Shown: positions 24,922 through 31,325 of the stretch, in pieces
Position numbering within the stretch: position 1 is the stretch's first letter
How the letters are laid out: the number at the start of each line of letters is the position of its first letter
From: Sphingomonas hankyongi
GTDB lineage: Bacteria; Pseudomonadota; Alphaproteobacteria; Sphingomonadales; Sphingomonadaceae
Direction: 5' to 3'
NCBI RefSeq assembly: GCF_023516575.1
Contig: NZ_JAMGBE010000001.1
Span: forward strand, 744,001-808,000
Length of the DNA stretch: 64,000 nucleotides
Made by a program: the position numbers and the translations under genes
Notes under the pieces: model-generated
The model's input: only the letters and a program-made list of their open reading frames with translations
Databases searched by the model: none
What the model was told of the DNA's origin: nothing

Positions 24922-26742
24922 ATGGCAGACATCAGCAAAATCCGAAATTTCTCGATCATCGCGCATATCGACCACGGGAAGAGCACGCTCGCGGACCGGC
25001 TCATCCTCCGCACCGGGGGCCTCAGCGAGCGTGAGATGACCCACGGCCAGGTCCTCGACAATATGGAGATCGAGCAGGAGCGCGGGATCACCATCAAGGC
25101 GCAGACCGTGCGGCTCGAGTGGAACGGCTACGAGCTCAACCTGATGGACACGCCCGGCCACGTCGACTTCGCCTACGAGGTCAGCCGCAGCCTCGCCGCC
25201 TGCGAGGGCGCGCTTCTCGTTGTTGATGCTGCTCAAGGCGTCGAAGCCCAAACGCTGGCGAATGTGTACCAGTCGATCGAGCACGACCACGAGATCGTCC
25301 CGGTCATCAACAAGATCGACCTCCCCGCCGCGGACCCGGAAGGCGTTCGCCAGGAGATCGAGGAGATCATCGGCCTCGACGCCAGCGAAGCCGTCCTCGC
25401 CAGTGCGAAGAGCGGGATCGGAATCGACGAGGTGCTGCAGGCGATCGTCGACAGGATCCCGCCCCCGAAAGGCGATCGCGACGCGCCCCTGAAGGCAATG
25501 CTCGTCGACAGCTGGTACGACCCCTATCTCGGCGTCGTCATCCTCGTCCGCGTCATCGACGGCGTCTTGAAGAAGGGCCAGCAGGTCAAGTTCATGCAGG
25601 CGGGCACCACGCACCTGATCGACCGCGTCGGCTGCATGCGCCCCAAGATCGAGCAATTGCCCGAGCTTTCGGCGGGCGAGATCGGCTTCATCACCGCGCA
25701 GATCAAGGAAGTCGCGGAAACGCGCGTGGGCGACACGATCACCGACGCCAAGCGCCCCGCCCCCGCCCCGCTCCCGGGCTTCAAGGAAGTCCAGCCGGTG
25801 GTCTTCTGCGGCCTGTTCCCGGTCGACGCCGCGGACTTCGAGAAGCTCCGCGAAAGCCTCTACAAGCTCCGCCTCAACGACGCCTCCTTCAGCTTCGAGA
25901 CCGAGAGCAGCGCGGCGCTCGGCTTCGGCTTCCGCTGCGGCTTCCTCGGCCTCCTCCACCTCGAGATCATCCAGGAGCGGCTGACCCGCGAATATGACCT
26001 CGACCTCATCACCACCGCGCCGTCGGTGGTGTACCGGATGCACCTCACCCATTCGAAGAACGAGCCGGCGCAGGTGATCGAGCTGCACAACCCGGCCGAC
26101 ATGCCCGACCCCAACCGGATCGAGATGATCGAGGAGCCGTGGATCGAGGCGACCATCTATACCCCCGATGAGTATCTGGGGCCGATCCTCAAGCTGTGCC
26201 AGGACCGCCGCGGCATCCAGAAGAACCTCACTTATGTCGGCACCGGCGCCCACCAGCGCGCCCAGGTCACCTACGAGCTGCCGCTCAACGAAGTGGTGTT
26301 CGATTTCTACGACCGGCTGAAGTCGATCACCCGCGGCTATGCGAGCTTCGATTACCACCAGATCGGCCACCGTGAGGGCGACCTCGTCAAGATGAGCATC
26401 CTCGTCAACGAGGAGCCGGTCGATGCCTTGAGCATGATCACCCACCGCGGAACCGCCGAGGCCCGCGGGCGCGGCATGTGCGAGCGCCTGAAGGATTTGA
26501 TCCCCAGGCACATGTTCAAGATCCCGATCCAGGCCGCGATCGGCGGCAAGGTCATCGCCCGCGAGACGATCAGCGCGCTCCGGAAGGACGTCACCGCCAA
26601 ATGCTATGGCGGCGACGCGACCCGCAAACGCAAGCTCCTAGAGAAGCAGAAGAAGGGCAAGGCGCGGATGCGGGAATATGGGAATGTGAGCATCCCGCAG
26701 GAGGCATTCATCGCGGCCCTGAGGATGGGGGACGAAAGCTAA
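24922..26742 (+). CDS. lepA: Elongation factor 4 (LepA), ribosome back-translocating GTPase
   Basis: A 606-residue translational GTPase of normal length. Domain order is G domain with AHIDHGKST (14-22), [14 protein letters not shown] and NKIDLP; then domain II, the EF-G-like III and V domains, and the LepA-specific C-terminal domain ending near [19 protein letters not shown]. It binds the ribosome and helps translation initiation or elongation under stress. It is divergent from the secreted Met/Gly-rich gene and followed by the candidate toxin-antitoxin pair. Confidence 0.97.
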   Translation: MADISKIRNFSIIAHIDHGKSTLADRLILRTGGLSEREMTHGQVLDNMEIEQERGITIKAQTVRLEWNGYELNLMDTPGHVDFAYEVSRSLAACEGALLVVDAAQGVEAQTLANVYQSIEHDHEIVPVINKIDLPAADPEGVRQEIEEIIGLDASEAVLASAKSGIGIDEVLQAIVDRIPPPKGDRDAPLKAMLVDSWYDPYLGVVILVRVIDGVLKKGQQVKFMQAGTTHLIDRVGCMRPKIEQLPELSAGEIGFITAQIKEVAETRVGDTITDAKRPAPAPLPGFKEVQPVVFCGLFPVDAADFEKLRESLYKLRLNDASFSFETESSAALGFGFRCGFLGLLHLEIIQERLTREYDLDLITTAPSVVYRMHLTHSKNEPAQVIELHNPADMPDPNRIEMIEEPWIEATIYTPDEYLGPILKLCQDRRGIQKNLTYVGTGAHQRAQVTYELPLNEVVFDFYDRLKSITRGYASFDYHQIGHREGDLVKMSILVNEEPVDALSMITHRGTAEARGRGMCERLKDLIPRHMFKIPIQAAIGGKVIARETISALRKDVTAKCYGGDATRKRKLLEKQKKGKARMREYGNVSIPQEAFIAALRMGDES

Positions 26743-26755
26743 AGCTTCCGTCACC
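26728..26755 (+). terminator. Imperfect hairpin spanning the lepA stop codon
   Basis: The arms (GACGAAAGC and GCTTCCGTC flanked by GGG and CCC) pair with one mismatch and one bulge around a TAAA loop containing the stop codon. No T-run follows, so intrinsic termination is only possible. Confidence 0.35.
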
Positions 26756-26902
26756 CAAGCGGCGTCTTTCACCATTCGGCCAAGGCCGGGGTTGCTATTG
26801 TGACTCGGCGTGGCAAGGTGCTTGCGCTCGGATCAAGCATGTTCGTTTGTGCCGGTGGGCGGTGAAGCACGAACGAAACGCGCAGGCCGAGATTGGAGCG
26901 AG

Positions 26903-27076
26903 ATGACCGCGACTGAAGTTCTTGAAAAGCGTCGCGCCGCGTTACGCGCGTACGATAAGAAGGCGAAGGCCGACCCCGGTGGTGCACGCAAGCGCCTGAT
27001 CGCGACCGGCATCTACACGAAGGCTGGGAAGCTCCGTCCCGAGTTCGGCGGAGAGCCCGGCAAAGCGAAGGATTGA
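26903..27076 (+). CDS. Small basic protein, candidate antitoxin
   Basis: A 57-residue basic protein (start MTATEVLEKRRAALRAYDKK) with a helical N-terminal half and the segment RKRLIATGIYTKAGKLRPEF. I recall the GIYTKxGKL pattern from small proteins encoded beside toxin-like genes, but not a named family. GGAGCGAG lies just upstream of the ATG; the upstream in-frame start at 26810 has no site and is rejected. Its stop overlaps the next start by 4 bases (TTGA), the usual layout of an antitoxin-toxin pair. Confidence 0.6.
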   Translation: MTATEVLEKRRAALRAYDKKAKADPGGARKRLIATGIYTKAGKLRPEFGGEPGKAKD

Positions 27077-27669
27077 GCCGCCTCGCGGCGTCGTTCGTCC
27101 TTGGCTATCACGGCTGCGAAGCCCGAGTTGCCCGCAAGATCATCAATTGCGAAGAGCCTCTTCGGGCGAGCGACAAGAAATATGATTGGCTAGGGCCGGG
27201 CACCTATTTCTGGGAGTCCGATCCTTTCCGGGCAATGGAGTGGGCGCAACAGGCGAAGACGCGCGGCCGGATCGAAACGCCCGCTGTCGTCGGCGCCGTC
27301 ATCGATCTCGGTAATTGCCTCGACCTCCTCAACCGCGAAAATATTGAGTTGGTGCGCGATGCTCACCGGCTCTTCGTTCAGGAGCAAAAGCGCTCCGGGC
27401 TTCCCATACCGGCGAACCGCAGCCTGGAGGGCGAGCCGGAACGAATCCTTCGCTTCCTGGACCGGGCCGTTATCCAATTCCTTCATGAGATATTCGAGGT
27501 TGCGGGCGAGGCGGCGTTCGACAGCGTGCGCGGGCTGTTCCCCGAAGGTGACGAGCTTTACCCCGGCGCCGGGTTCCGACGGCGCAATCATATCCAGATC
27601 GCGGTATGCAACCCGAAGTTGATCCTTGGATTGTTCTACCCGCCGGATTACCCGCCAGCGGGCGACTAG
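27073..27669 (+). CDS. Putative ADP-ribosyltransferase-like toxin
   Basis: A 198-residue protein starting at a TTG that overlaps the previous stop. The N-terminal GYHGCEARVARKI (H13) and, about 30 residues later, DWLGPGTYFWESDPFRAMEWA (Y45) resemble the His and Tyr strands of ADP-ribosyltransferase folds, in which an H-Y-[E/Q] set binds NAD. NHIQIAV (H173, Q175) near the C-terminus could provide the third strand. The middle is helical. These matches are by eye only. With the small basic gene in front, this is a likely type II toxin-antitoxin module, but the toxin activity is inference. An alternative is a stand-alone nucleotide-binding enzyme. Confidence 0.55.
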   Translation: MSRLAASFVLGYHGCEARVARKIINCEEPLRASDKKYDWLGPGTYFWESDPFRAMEWAQQAKTRGRIETPAVVGAVIDLGNCLDLLNRENIELVRDAHRLFVQEQKRSGLPIPANRSLEGEPERILRFLDRAVIQFLHEIFEVAGEAAFDSVRGLFPEGDELYPGAGFRRRNHIQIAVCNPKLILGLFYPPDYPPAGD

Positions 27670-27738
27670 GCTCGGTGCTTCCGCCCTAACTTTTGCTAAT
27701 CTTGCGTGACGGCATCGTAACGATAGCCATTGCTCCAC

Positions 27739-27840
27739 TACCGCCGTTCCCAAGCGGCGGTACTCGGCGGGCAGCCTTCAGGCTGGGCCGATTGGGGGGA
27801 GGTCCGCGCTCATCCGCAACCCACGGGCGAGAGCGGACCT
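27739..27840 (+). ncRNA. Cluster of three hairpins, candidate structured RNA
   Basis: Three stem-loops follow each other. TACCGCCG/CGGCGGTA is at 27739-27762 (8 pairs, 8-base loop). CAGCC-TTCA-GGCTG is at 27772-27785. AGGTCCGC/GCGGACCT is at 27800-27840 with extra inner pairing (CTC/GAG), followed by TTTC. The last could be a terminator for the toxin-like gene. The set could also be a small RNA or mRNA 3' structure. No known RNA family was recognised. Confidence 0.35.
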
Positions 27841-27870
27841 TTCATCGAGGATTAGCCGGGCCAGACTGAC

Positions 27871-27896
27871 GTCACGTCGGATTTACTCCGCGTGAC
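27871..27896 (+). repeat. REP-like palindrome (variant 1)
   Basis: A 26-base imperfect palindrome with outer arms GTCACG/CGTGAC and inner CGGA/TCCG around TTTAC. It closely resembles, in inverse orientation, the element at 30584-30609. Confidence 0.6.
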
Positions 27897-27978
27897 GCAT
27901 TTTATCTTCTATGGCGGCTCCAAGTGAATTTGCGGCGGTGACTCATCCGCCGATCCTCGATCGAAAGACAAACCAACC

Positions 27979-28287
27979 ATGACCTACAACAGCACATTCA
28001 AGGACCGCGCCGCCCAGGCGGCCGAGGCCAAGCAGAAAGCGCTCGAGCGTTATCGCGCGCGGCCGCCGGTCGACCCGAAGGTCGCGGCGGAACGCGCCTC
28101 CGCCGCGCAGGAGCGGGAAGCCGCCAAGGCGCAGAGGGCCGCCGAGAGGAAAGCCGAGCGGCAAGCCGCCGCCGAGGCCAAGGCGGCCGGCGATGCGGCG
28201 AAGGCGGCAGCGGCGGCGCCGAAGACCGAGGCCGAGCTCAAGGCTGCGCGCGACGCGCGCTACGCTGCACGGAAGGCGAGGAAGTAA
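27979..28287 (+). CDS. Ala/Lys/Glu-rich coiled-coil protein (DUF6481-like)
   Basis: A 102-residue, almost entirely helical protein rich in Ala, Lys, Arg and Glu. It begins MTYNSTFKDRAAQAAEAKQK and carries on as one long charged coiled coil. I recall a sphingomonad family of this type (DUF6481) with the same NSFxDRAAxAAEAKxxAL opening; the assignment is from memory. Function unknown; nucleic acid or ribosome association would fit the charge. No signal peptide. Confidence 0.7.
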   Translation: MTYNSTFKDRAAQAAEAKQKALERYRARPPVDPKVAAERASAAQEREAAKAQRAAERKAERQAAAEAKAAGDAAKAAAAAPKTEAELKAARDARYAARKARK

Positions 28288-28301
28288 GTCGAGCGCCCGA
28301 G

Positions 28302-28339
28302 CATAAGCGAGCGCTCTGCAAGGCAGACGTGAGCTTATG
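28302..28339 (+). terminator. Nested hairpin after the coiled-coil gene
   Basis: CATAAGC (28302-28308) pairs with GCTTATG (28333-28339). Inside, TCTGC (28315-28319) pairs with GCAGA (28323-28327). It begins 15 bases after the stop codon and may end that transcript, although no T-run follows. Confidence 0.35.
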
Positions 28340-28406
28340 TCGAAGAGAGCGCGAGGCTCGGCCGGCGCGCGAGCGAGCGGCTAAACCGCGAGTGAGACGC
28401 GACCGA

Positions 28407-28431
28407 CGTCACGGGATTCACTCCCGTGACG
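28407..28431 (+). repeat. REP-like palindrome (variant 2, left copy)
   Basis: A 25-base perfect hairpin: CGTCACGGGA, loop TTCAC, TCCCGTGACG. Its exact reverse complement occurs at 31189-31213, 2.8 kb away. Confidence 0.75.
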
Positions 28432-28436
28432 GTCAC

Positions 28437-28611
28437 CTACAAATTGTTCGCGACGGTGTTGAACACGTCGGCGAGGATCACCCCCAACATCTGGAACGCG
28501 ATCAGGCACGCGACGGAGATGAGCGCGGCGATCCGGTCCGTACTCTTTGGACGTTGCGGCGCTTGTATAGTGGCTAGCTCTAAAACAATCGACTTCTTCC
28601 CGACAGTCCAC
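28437..28611 (-). pseudogene. Frameshifted Flp-type pilin remnant
   Basis: Read on the minus strand, one frame gives a leader ending SAATSKEYG. The frame shifted by one base gives RIAALISVACLIAFQ, then MLGVILADVFNTVANNL and a stop at 28437. Together these match the Flp/Fap pilin layout (G-A-T-A-I-E-Y-G-L-I-A-A-L-I-S-V, then a hydrophobic helix and F-N-T-x-x-x-N-L). Removing one base near 28535-28541 restores EYGRIAALIS. The putative GTG start at 28611 and the leader lack the usual basic residues, so decay is likely. A sequencing error is the other explanation. A REP-like palindrome follows the stop directly. No tad or cpa genes are in the window. Confidence 0.5.
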
Positions 28612-28689
28612 TTTCTTTCTTATCGTTATTGCCTATAGTTGTTTCTGAGGGCCTGATGGGGAGTAGTACAAGTCATGTGGACGCCGACA

Positions 28690-29193
28690 CTAAGCCCGTC
28701 GGAAAAAGAACTTGCCAGCACACGATCCGATTTCATGAAGCGTTGGGAGGTTCGGTTTTCCGAGGAAGCGCGAAGACTTCGAAGCCTCGAGCTTGATATT
28801 GGCAACTTTCTGCCAGCGTATCGGCGTGAGGTTGTCGAACCCCACCTTCCGAGCCCGGACCTGAAAGTCAGCGGAAAGTGGCAGAACGTAGTGCCTGCCC
28901 GCTTGGCGTCGAGAAACGCAGACGTCCCCTACGACACAGCAGACCCGACCACCTGGAACAAGTACACGCAGGCACTCTGCCCAGACTTTATCCATCTCTT
29001 CGAGGAATAACTCGTATGAGGCCATGTTCCCCAACTGGCCCTCGTGATCAGGATATTGAATTAGGGCCCCATAAGGCGGACTCGTGCAAACGAGGTGCAC
29101 GCTTTCAGTAGCAACTTCGGCCAGCTGCAGGTTTCGTGCGTCGCCCTCGATGATCTTATGCGTGCTCAACCACGGCGCCGTCGGCTTACTCAT
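28690..29193 (-). pseudogene. DNA methyltransferase (N4/N6 amino type), C-terminally truncated
   Basis: A 167-residue product. It has IIEGDARNL and the catalytic TSPPYGALIQYPDHEGQLG (SPPY motif IV), then RVLVPGGRVCCVVGD (motif V-VI region) and SRFLGKPNLP. Intact relatives usually go on for another 100 or more residues, with a conserved stretch after KPNLPN; here the frame leaves that pattern at about 28755 and ends 20 residues later. Either the enzyme is decayed or a frameshift has removed the end. No restriction endonuclease gene lies nearby. The ATG at 29193 has GGGAG upstream. Base composition around it is visibly poorer in G and C than in neighbours, which suggests transfer. Confidence 0.65.
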
Positions 29194-29494
29194 GCTCACT
29201 CCCGCCCAATGCGCTACTTAAGACGGGCTCATGCTTCTACGGCCAGCCCCCCCGGTGTGTTTATCGGGGATAAGTACCGCAGGCTGGACTCGTCTATCGC
29301 CAGCGTTAGATTCACCTTATGTTCTACTTGTTTGTACTGGAACCGGCTGAGGAGTCCAGCCGTGCAAAAAACGAGTCAGTCCGTTTTGGTGCTTGTTGAA
29401 GTGTGCCCGCTAACCTCCATCGACAGCCTGCCGAGCTTCGAAATGCGTCTTCGCCGTGCGTTCCCATTCGGCTTGCTCCTCACCGCCGTGCTCG
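29194..29494. other. 301-base non-coding stretch upstream of the methyltransferase remnant
   Basis: No credible gene is present. It contains the palindrome TTATCGGGGATAA (29261-29273) and a perfect 10-base inverted repeat, GGCTGGACTC (29282-29291) with GAGTCCAGCC (29352-29361). The part 29290-29400 is rich in T and A for this genome. The methyltransferase promoter would lie at its left end. Confidence 0.5.
29282..29361 (+). repeat. 10-base perfect inverted repeat, 60-base spacer
   Basis: GGCTGGACTC at 29282-29291 and GAGTCCAGCC at 29352-29361 would pair fully. They could be ends of a small decayed element or a long-loop RNA stem; no direct target duplication was recognised. Confidence 0.5.
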
Positions 29495-30532
29495 TCAGTC
29501 ACCCCGGACTGACTGCGCGCGACGGTCCTCCGCCCCCTGCCTCTCTTGCCAATCGGCTCTCGCCGCCGCCTCCCAACTGCGTTGCTCCTCGGCGTCTTCG
29601 GCGTTTTGCTTTTCCCGCGCCAGCTCCTGCTCGCGGTTGTCCATCTTCGCCCATTCTTCCTGTGAGTATCCGCGCGCGGGATGGCTGAGCGCGCCATAGT
29701 TCCTGTCGTCGACGGCGGTGCTCCAGCCGCCCGCGCCGCGGTTCCCCCACGGCCCTTCGCCATGCTTCACCGTCAGGCGCGGGTCGGGATGTTGGGGCCG
29801 GGGCGGGTCGCCCTGCTCCTCCCAATAGACCCTTCGCGCATTGTCGAGCCAGGTGGAGAAGGGCGTCTCGACCACCTCCAGCAGGCGGTGGCCGCCGCGG
29901 CGCAGGTTGCGCAGCACCTCCTGCGCGTCCCAGCCGAACTTGCTCGCGGTGAGGTCGAAAAGGATTTCGATCATCGTGATCTGACGCAGGTAGAAATCGG
30001 CGGCGACGATCCGGCCGGCGAGCCGCGCCTCCCTCTCCGCCATCACCTTGCGCAGGAACTTGGCGCCGAGCTTCTCCATCAGCTCCATCTTCAGGTCGTT
30101 GGACATTTCGGGCTCGGGCTCGGGGAATGGCCCGCCGCCCGCGGACGAAAGAAGCTTAGCGCGGCGGGTGATGCCCGGCACCTCGCCCAGGAAAGGCGGC
30201 TGGGAGTCGAGGCCGTTGCGGCGGCGGCCGATGATGATCGCGGCGTCCCACGACTGGCGGAAGCTGGTCGCGCCGGGAGTCTTGTAGAGCGCCTCCGCCC
30301 CCGTCGCATGCTTCCCCATCTGCCACACGGCCGATTGCACGGTGCCCGTGGCGGCGATGCGCGCGACCAGCTCCCTCTGAAGCTCCGGAGTCCAGCCGTC
30401 CGGGCGCTTCACCTTGCGGACGACGGGATCGAAGCGGAGCAAGGGCGCGATCTCTGGATCGGCGGCGAGGGTTGCGAATTCGGGGATTTCGGGGCCGCTT
30501 GCGGGCGCGGCCGACCCAATGAGTGCGTTCAT
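29495..30532 (-). CDS. Hypothetical protein with helix-turn-helix-like N-terminus
   Basis: A 345-residue protein I cannot name. Residues about 44-105 (KRPDGWTPELQRELVARIAA, then a Q-M-G-K-x-A-x-G turn and FRQSWDAA) look like a helix-turn-helix of the kind seen in terminase-small-subunit-like and recombinase-associated proteins. I recall sphingomonad hypothetical proteins with a similar WTPxxQxxFLxxLAxxGxVxxAA opening. The middle is helical. The last 100 residues are rich in Glu, Gln, Arg and Trp and predicted largely helical. The ATG at 30532 is chosen; the frame is open upstream only through repeat sequence. Prophage or mobile origin is possible but not shown. Confidence 0.6.
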   Translation of the reverse strand: MNALIGSAAPASGPEIPEFATLAADPEIAPLLRFDPVVRKVKRPDGWTPELQRELVARIAATGTVQSAVWQMGKHATGAEALYKTPGATSFRQSWDAAIIIGRRRNGLDSQPPFLGEVPGITRRAKLLSSAGGGPFPEPEPEMSNDLKMELMEKLGAKFLRKVMAEREARLAGRIVAADFYLRQITMIEILFDLTASKFGWDAQEVLRNLRRGGHRLLEVVETPFSTWLDNARRVYWEEQGDPPRPQHPDPRLTVKHGEGPWGNRGAGGWSTAVDDRNYGALSHPARGYSQEEWAKMDNREQELAREKQNAEDAEEQRSWEAAARADWQERQGAEDRRAQSVRGD

Positions 30533-30557
30533 CCGCGAGTCTGGAGCAGAAAATATT

Positions 30558-30596
30558 CGAGTAGGAAAATTCGTGAGGGAAGCGTCACGCGGAATG
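30558..30596 (+). repeat. 39-base direct repeat, copy 1
   Basis: Begins CGAGTAGGAAAATTCGTGAG and runs to GGAATG at 30596; identical to 30709-30747. It lies just upstream of the HTH-like gene and runs into the palindrome at 30584-30609. Confidence 0.8.
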
Positions 30597-30609
30597 AATC
30601 CGACGTGAC
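30584..30609 (+). repeat. REP-like palindrome (variant 1, inverse orientation)
   Basis: A 26-base imperfect palindrome, GTCACGCGGA, ATGAA, TCCGACGTGAC. Its reverse complement differs from 27871-27896 only in the loop region. Confidence 0.6.
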
Positions 30610-30708
30610 GTCGATCGCCACTCGCAATGCTCGGGCGTCGGCCGACGTTTCGCATCTCTCGACTAGCTCGCGTGGCGCCTGCGCCTGCTCGCTATTCTCG
30701 GTGCTTCA

Positions 30709-30747
30709 CGAGTAGGAAAATTCGTGAGGGAAGCGTCACGCGGAATG
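30709..30747 (+). repeat. 39-base direct repeat, copy 2
   Basis: Identical to 30558-30596, 151 bases downstream, upstream of the Pro-rich secreted gene. Its right end runs into a different hairpin (30749-30769). Confidence 0.8.
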
Positions 30748-30772
30748 GATGCTGAAACGAGTTCAGCATGAC
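30735..30772 (+). repeat. REP-like hairpin of the ATGCTGAA/TTCAGCAT type
   Basis: ATGCTGAA (30749-30756) pairs with TTCAGCAT (30762-30769) around ACGAG, inside outer GTCA/TGAC ends. I remember this GGATGCTGAAACxAGTTCAG motif as a frequent intergenic repeat in sphingomonads. Confidence 0.6.
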
Positions 30773-30798
30773 GGTTCGGAGGAGTATAAGCCCCCTGC

Positions 30799-31179
30799 AT
30801 GAAGGCCGCTTGCTTCGCCTTGCTCATCCTCGCGGCGTCGGGCGCGGGGGCGCAGTCGCTTCCGCCGGGCGGCTTCCGGAGCCCGCCGCCGCCCGCTGCG
30901 CATGGCGGCTTCCACGGCTTCCCGGGCGCCTTCTTCCCGATCGAGAATGACGTCGTCTATGTCGAGCGCGAGGTGATCCGCGAAGTGCCGGTCGCGCCCG
31001 CCGCTCCGCCCGCTCCTCCACCGCCGCCGCGCAAGCCCTGGTCGCTCGGCGCAAGCTACGACTCGCTGCCGTCCGGATGCATGAAGATGCTGTCCGACGG
31101 CGTGTCCTTCTACAATTGCAGCGGCGAATGGTACCGGCAGGTCGCGGCGCACAGCTACAGGGCTGTCGAGGGGCCGTAG
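30799..31179 (+). CDS. Small secreted Pro-rich protein of unknown function
   Basis: A 126-residue protein with a signal peptide ending at GAGAQ (residue 19), then a Pro/Gly-rich segment, the acidic stretch IENDVVYVEREVIREVPV, a run of Pro and Ala, and a C-terminal module with two Cys (SGCMKML and FYNCSGEWYR) that may form a disulfide. The C-terminal GCxxxxxxGVxFYxCxxxWYR pattern looks like a small surface-exposed domain; I do not know a family. It lies right after the 39-base repeat and REP-like hairpin and is followed by another REP-like palindrome. Confidence 0.65.
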   Translation: MKAACFALLILAASGAGAQSLPPGGFRSPPPPAAHGGFHGFPGAFFPIENDVVYVEREVIREVPVAPAAPPAPPPPPRKPWSLGASYDSLPSGCMKMLSDGVSFYNCSGEWYRQVAAHSYRAVEGP

Positions 31180-31188
31180 GGCCGCACG

Positions 31189-31213
31189 CGTCACGGGAGT
31201 GAATCCCGTGACG
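31189..31213 (+). repeat. REP-like palindrome (variant 2, right copy)
   Basis: CGTCACGGGA, loop GTGAA, TCCCGTGACG: the exact reverse complement of 28407-28431. It begins 9 bases after the stop of the Pro-rich gene and could also act as its terminator hairpin. Confidence 0.75.
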
Positions 31214-31325
31214 TCAGTCCTGTCGCTCCGCGCAGGCCGGCCGCGTCGGCGAGCGTCTCTCGGCCAAGCCAAAGCGTGCTTGCGCATCGTTTGTCTTAGC
31301 CGCGGCGCATCGCTACGCTACCGGC

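Larger units (their letters stand above)
27670..27978. other. 309-base intergenic region with hairpins and a REP-like palindrome
   Basis: No open frame with a plausible ribosome site was found. The stretch holds three consecutive hairpins (27739-27840) and one REP-like palindrome (27871-27896), each listed separately. The promoter of the 102-residue basic protein should lie in the last 80 bases. Confidence 0.6.

Noticed and set aside
24880-26511. Minus-strand open frame continuing for more than 500 codons through lepA
   Set aside because: It is a codon-phase shadow of lepA; its sequence is low-complexity Asp/Leu/Val/Arg and unlike any protein, and the real secreted protein starts at 24879.
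28574-28586. GTTTTAGAGCTAG on the minus strand, identical to the start of a type II-A CRISPR repeat/guide scaffold
   Set aside because: A single 13-base match with no repeat units, spacers, tracrRNA partner or cas genes; treated as chance in an AT-richer patch.
28675-29010. Plus-strand open frame of 111 codons
   Set aside because: Antisense to the methyltransferase, whose SPPY and GDARNL motifs show that the minus strand codes.
29095-29688. Plus-strand open frame of 197 codons
   Set aside because: Pro/Ser/Arg-rich with no ribosome site; overlaps the 3' ends of the methyltransferase upstream region and the HTH-like gene on the other strand.
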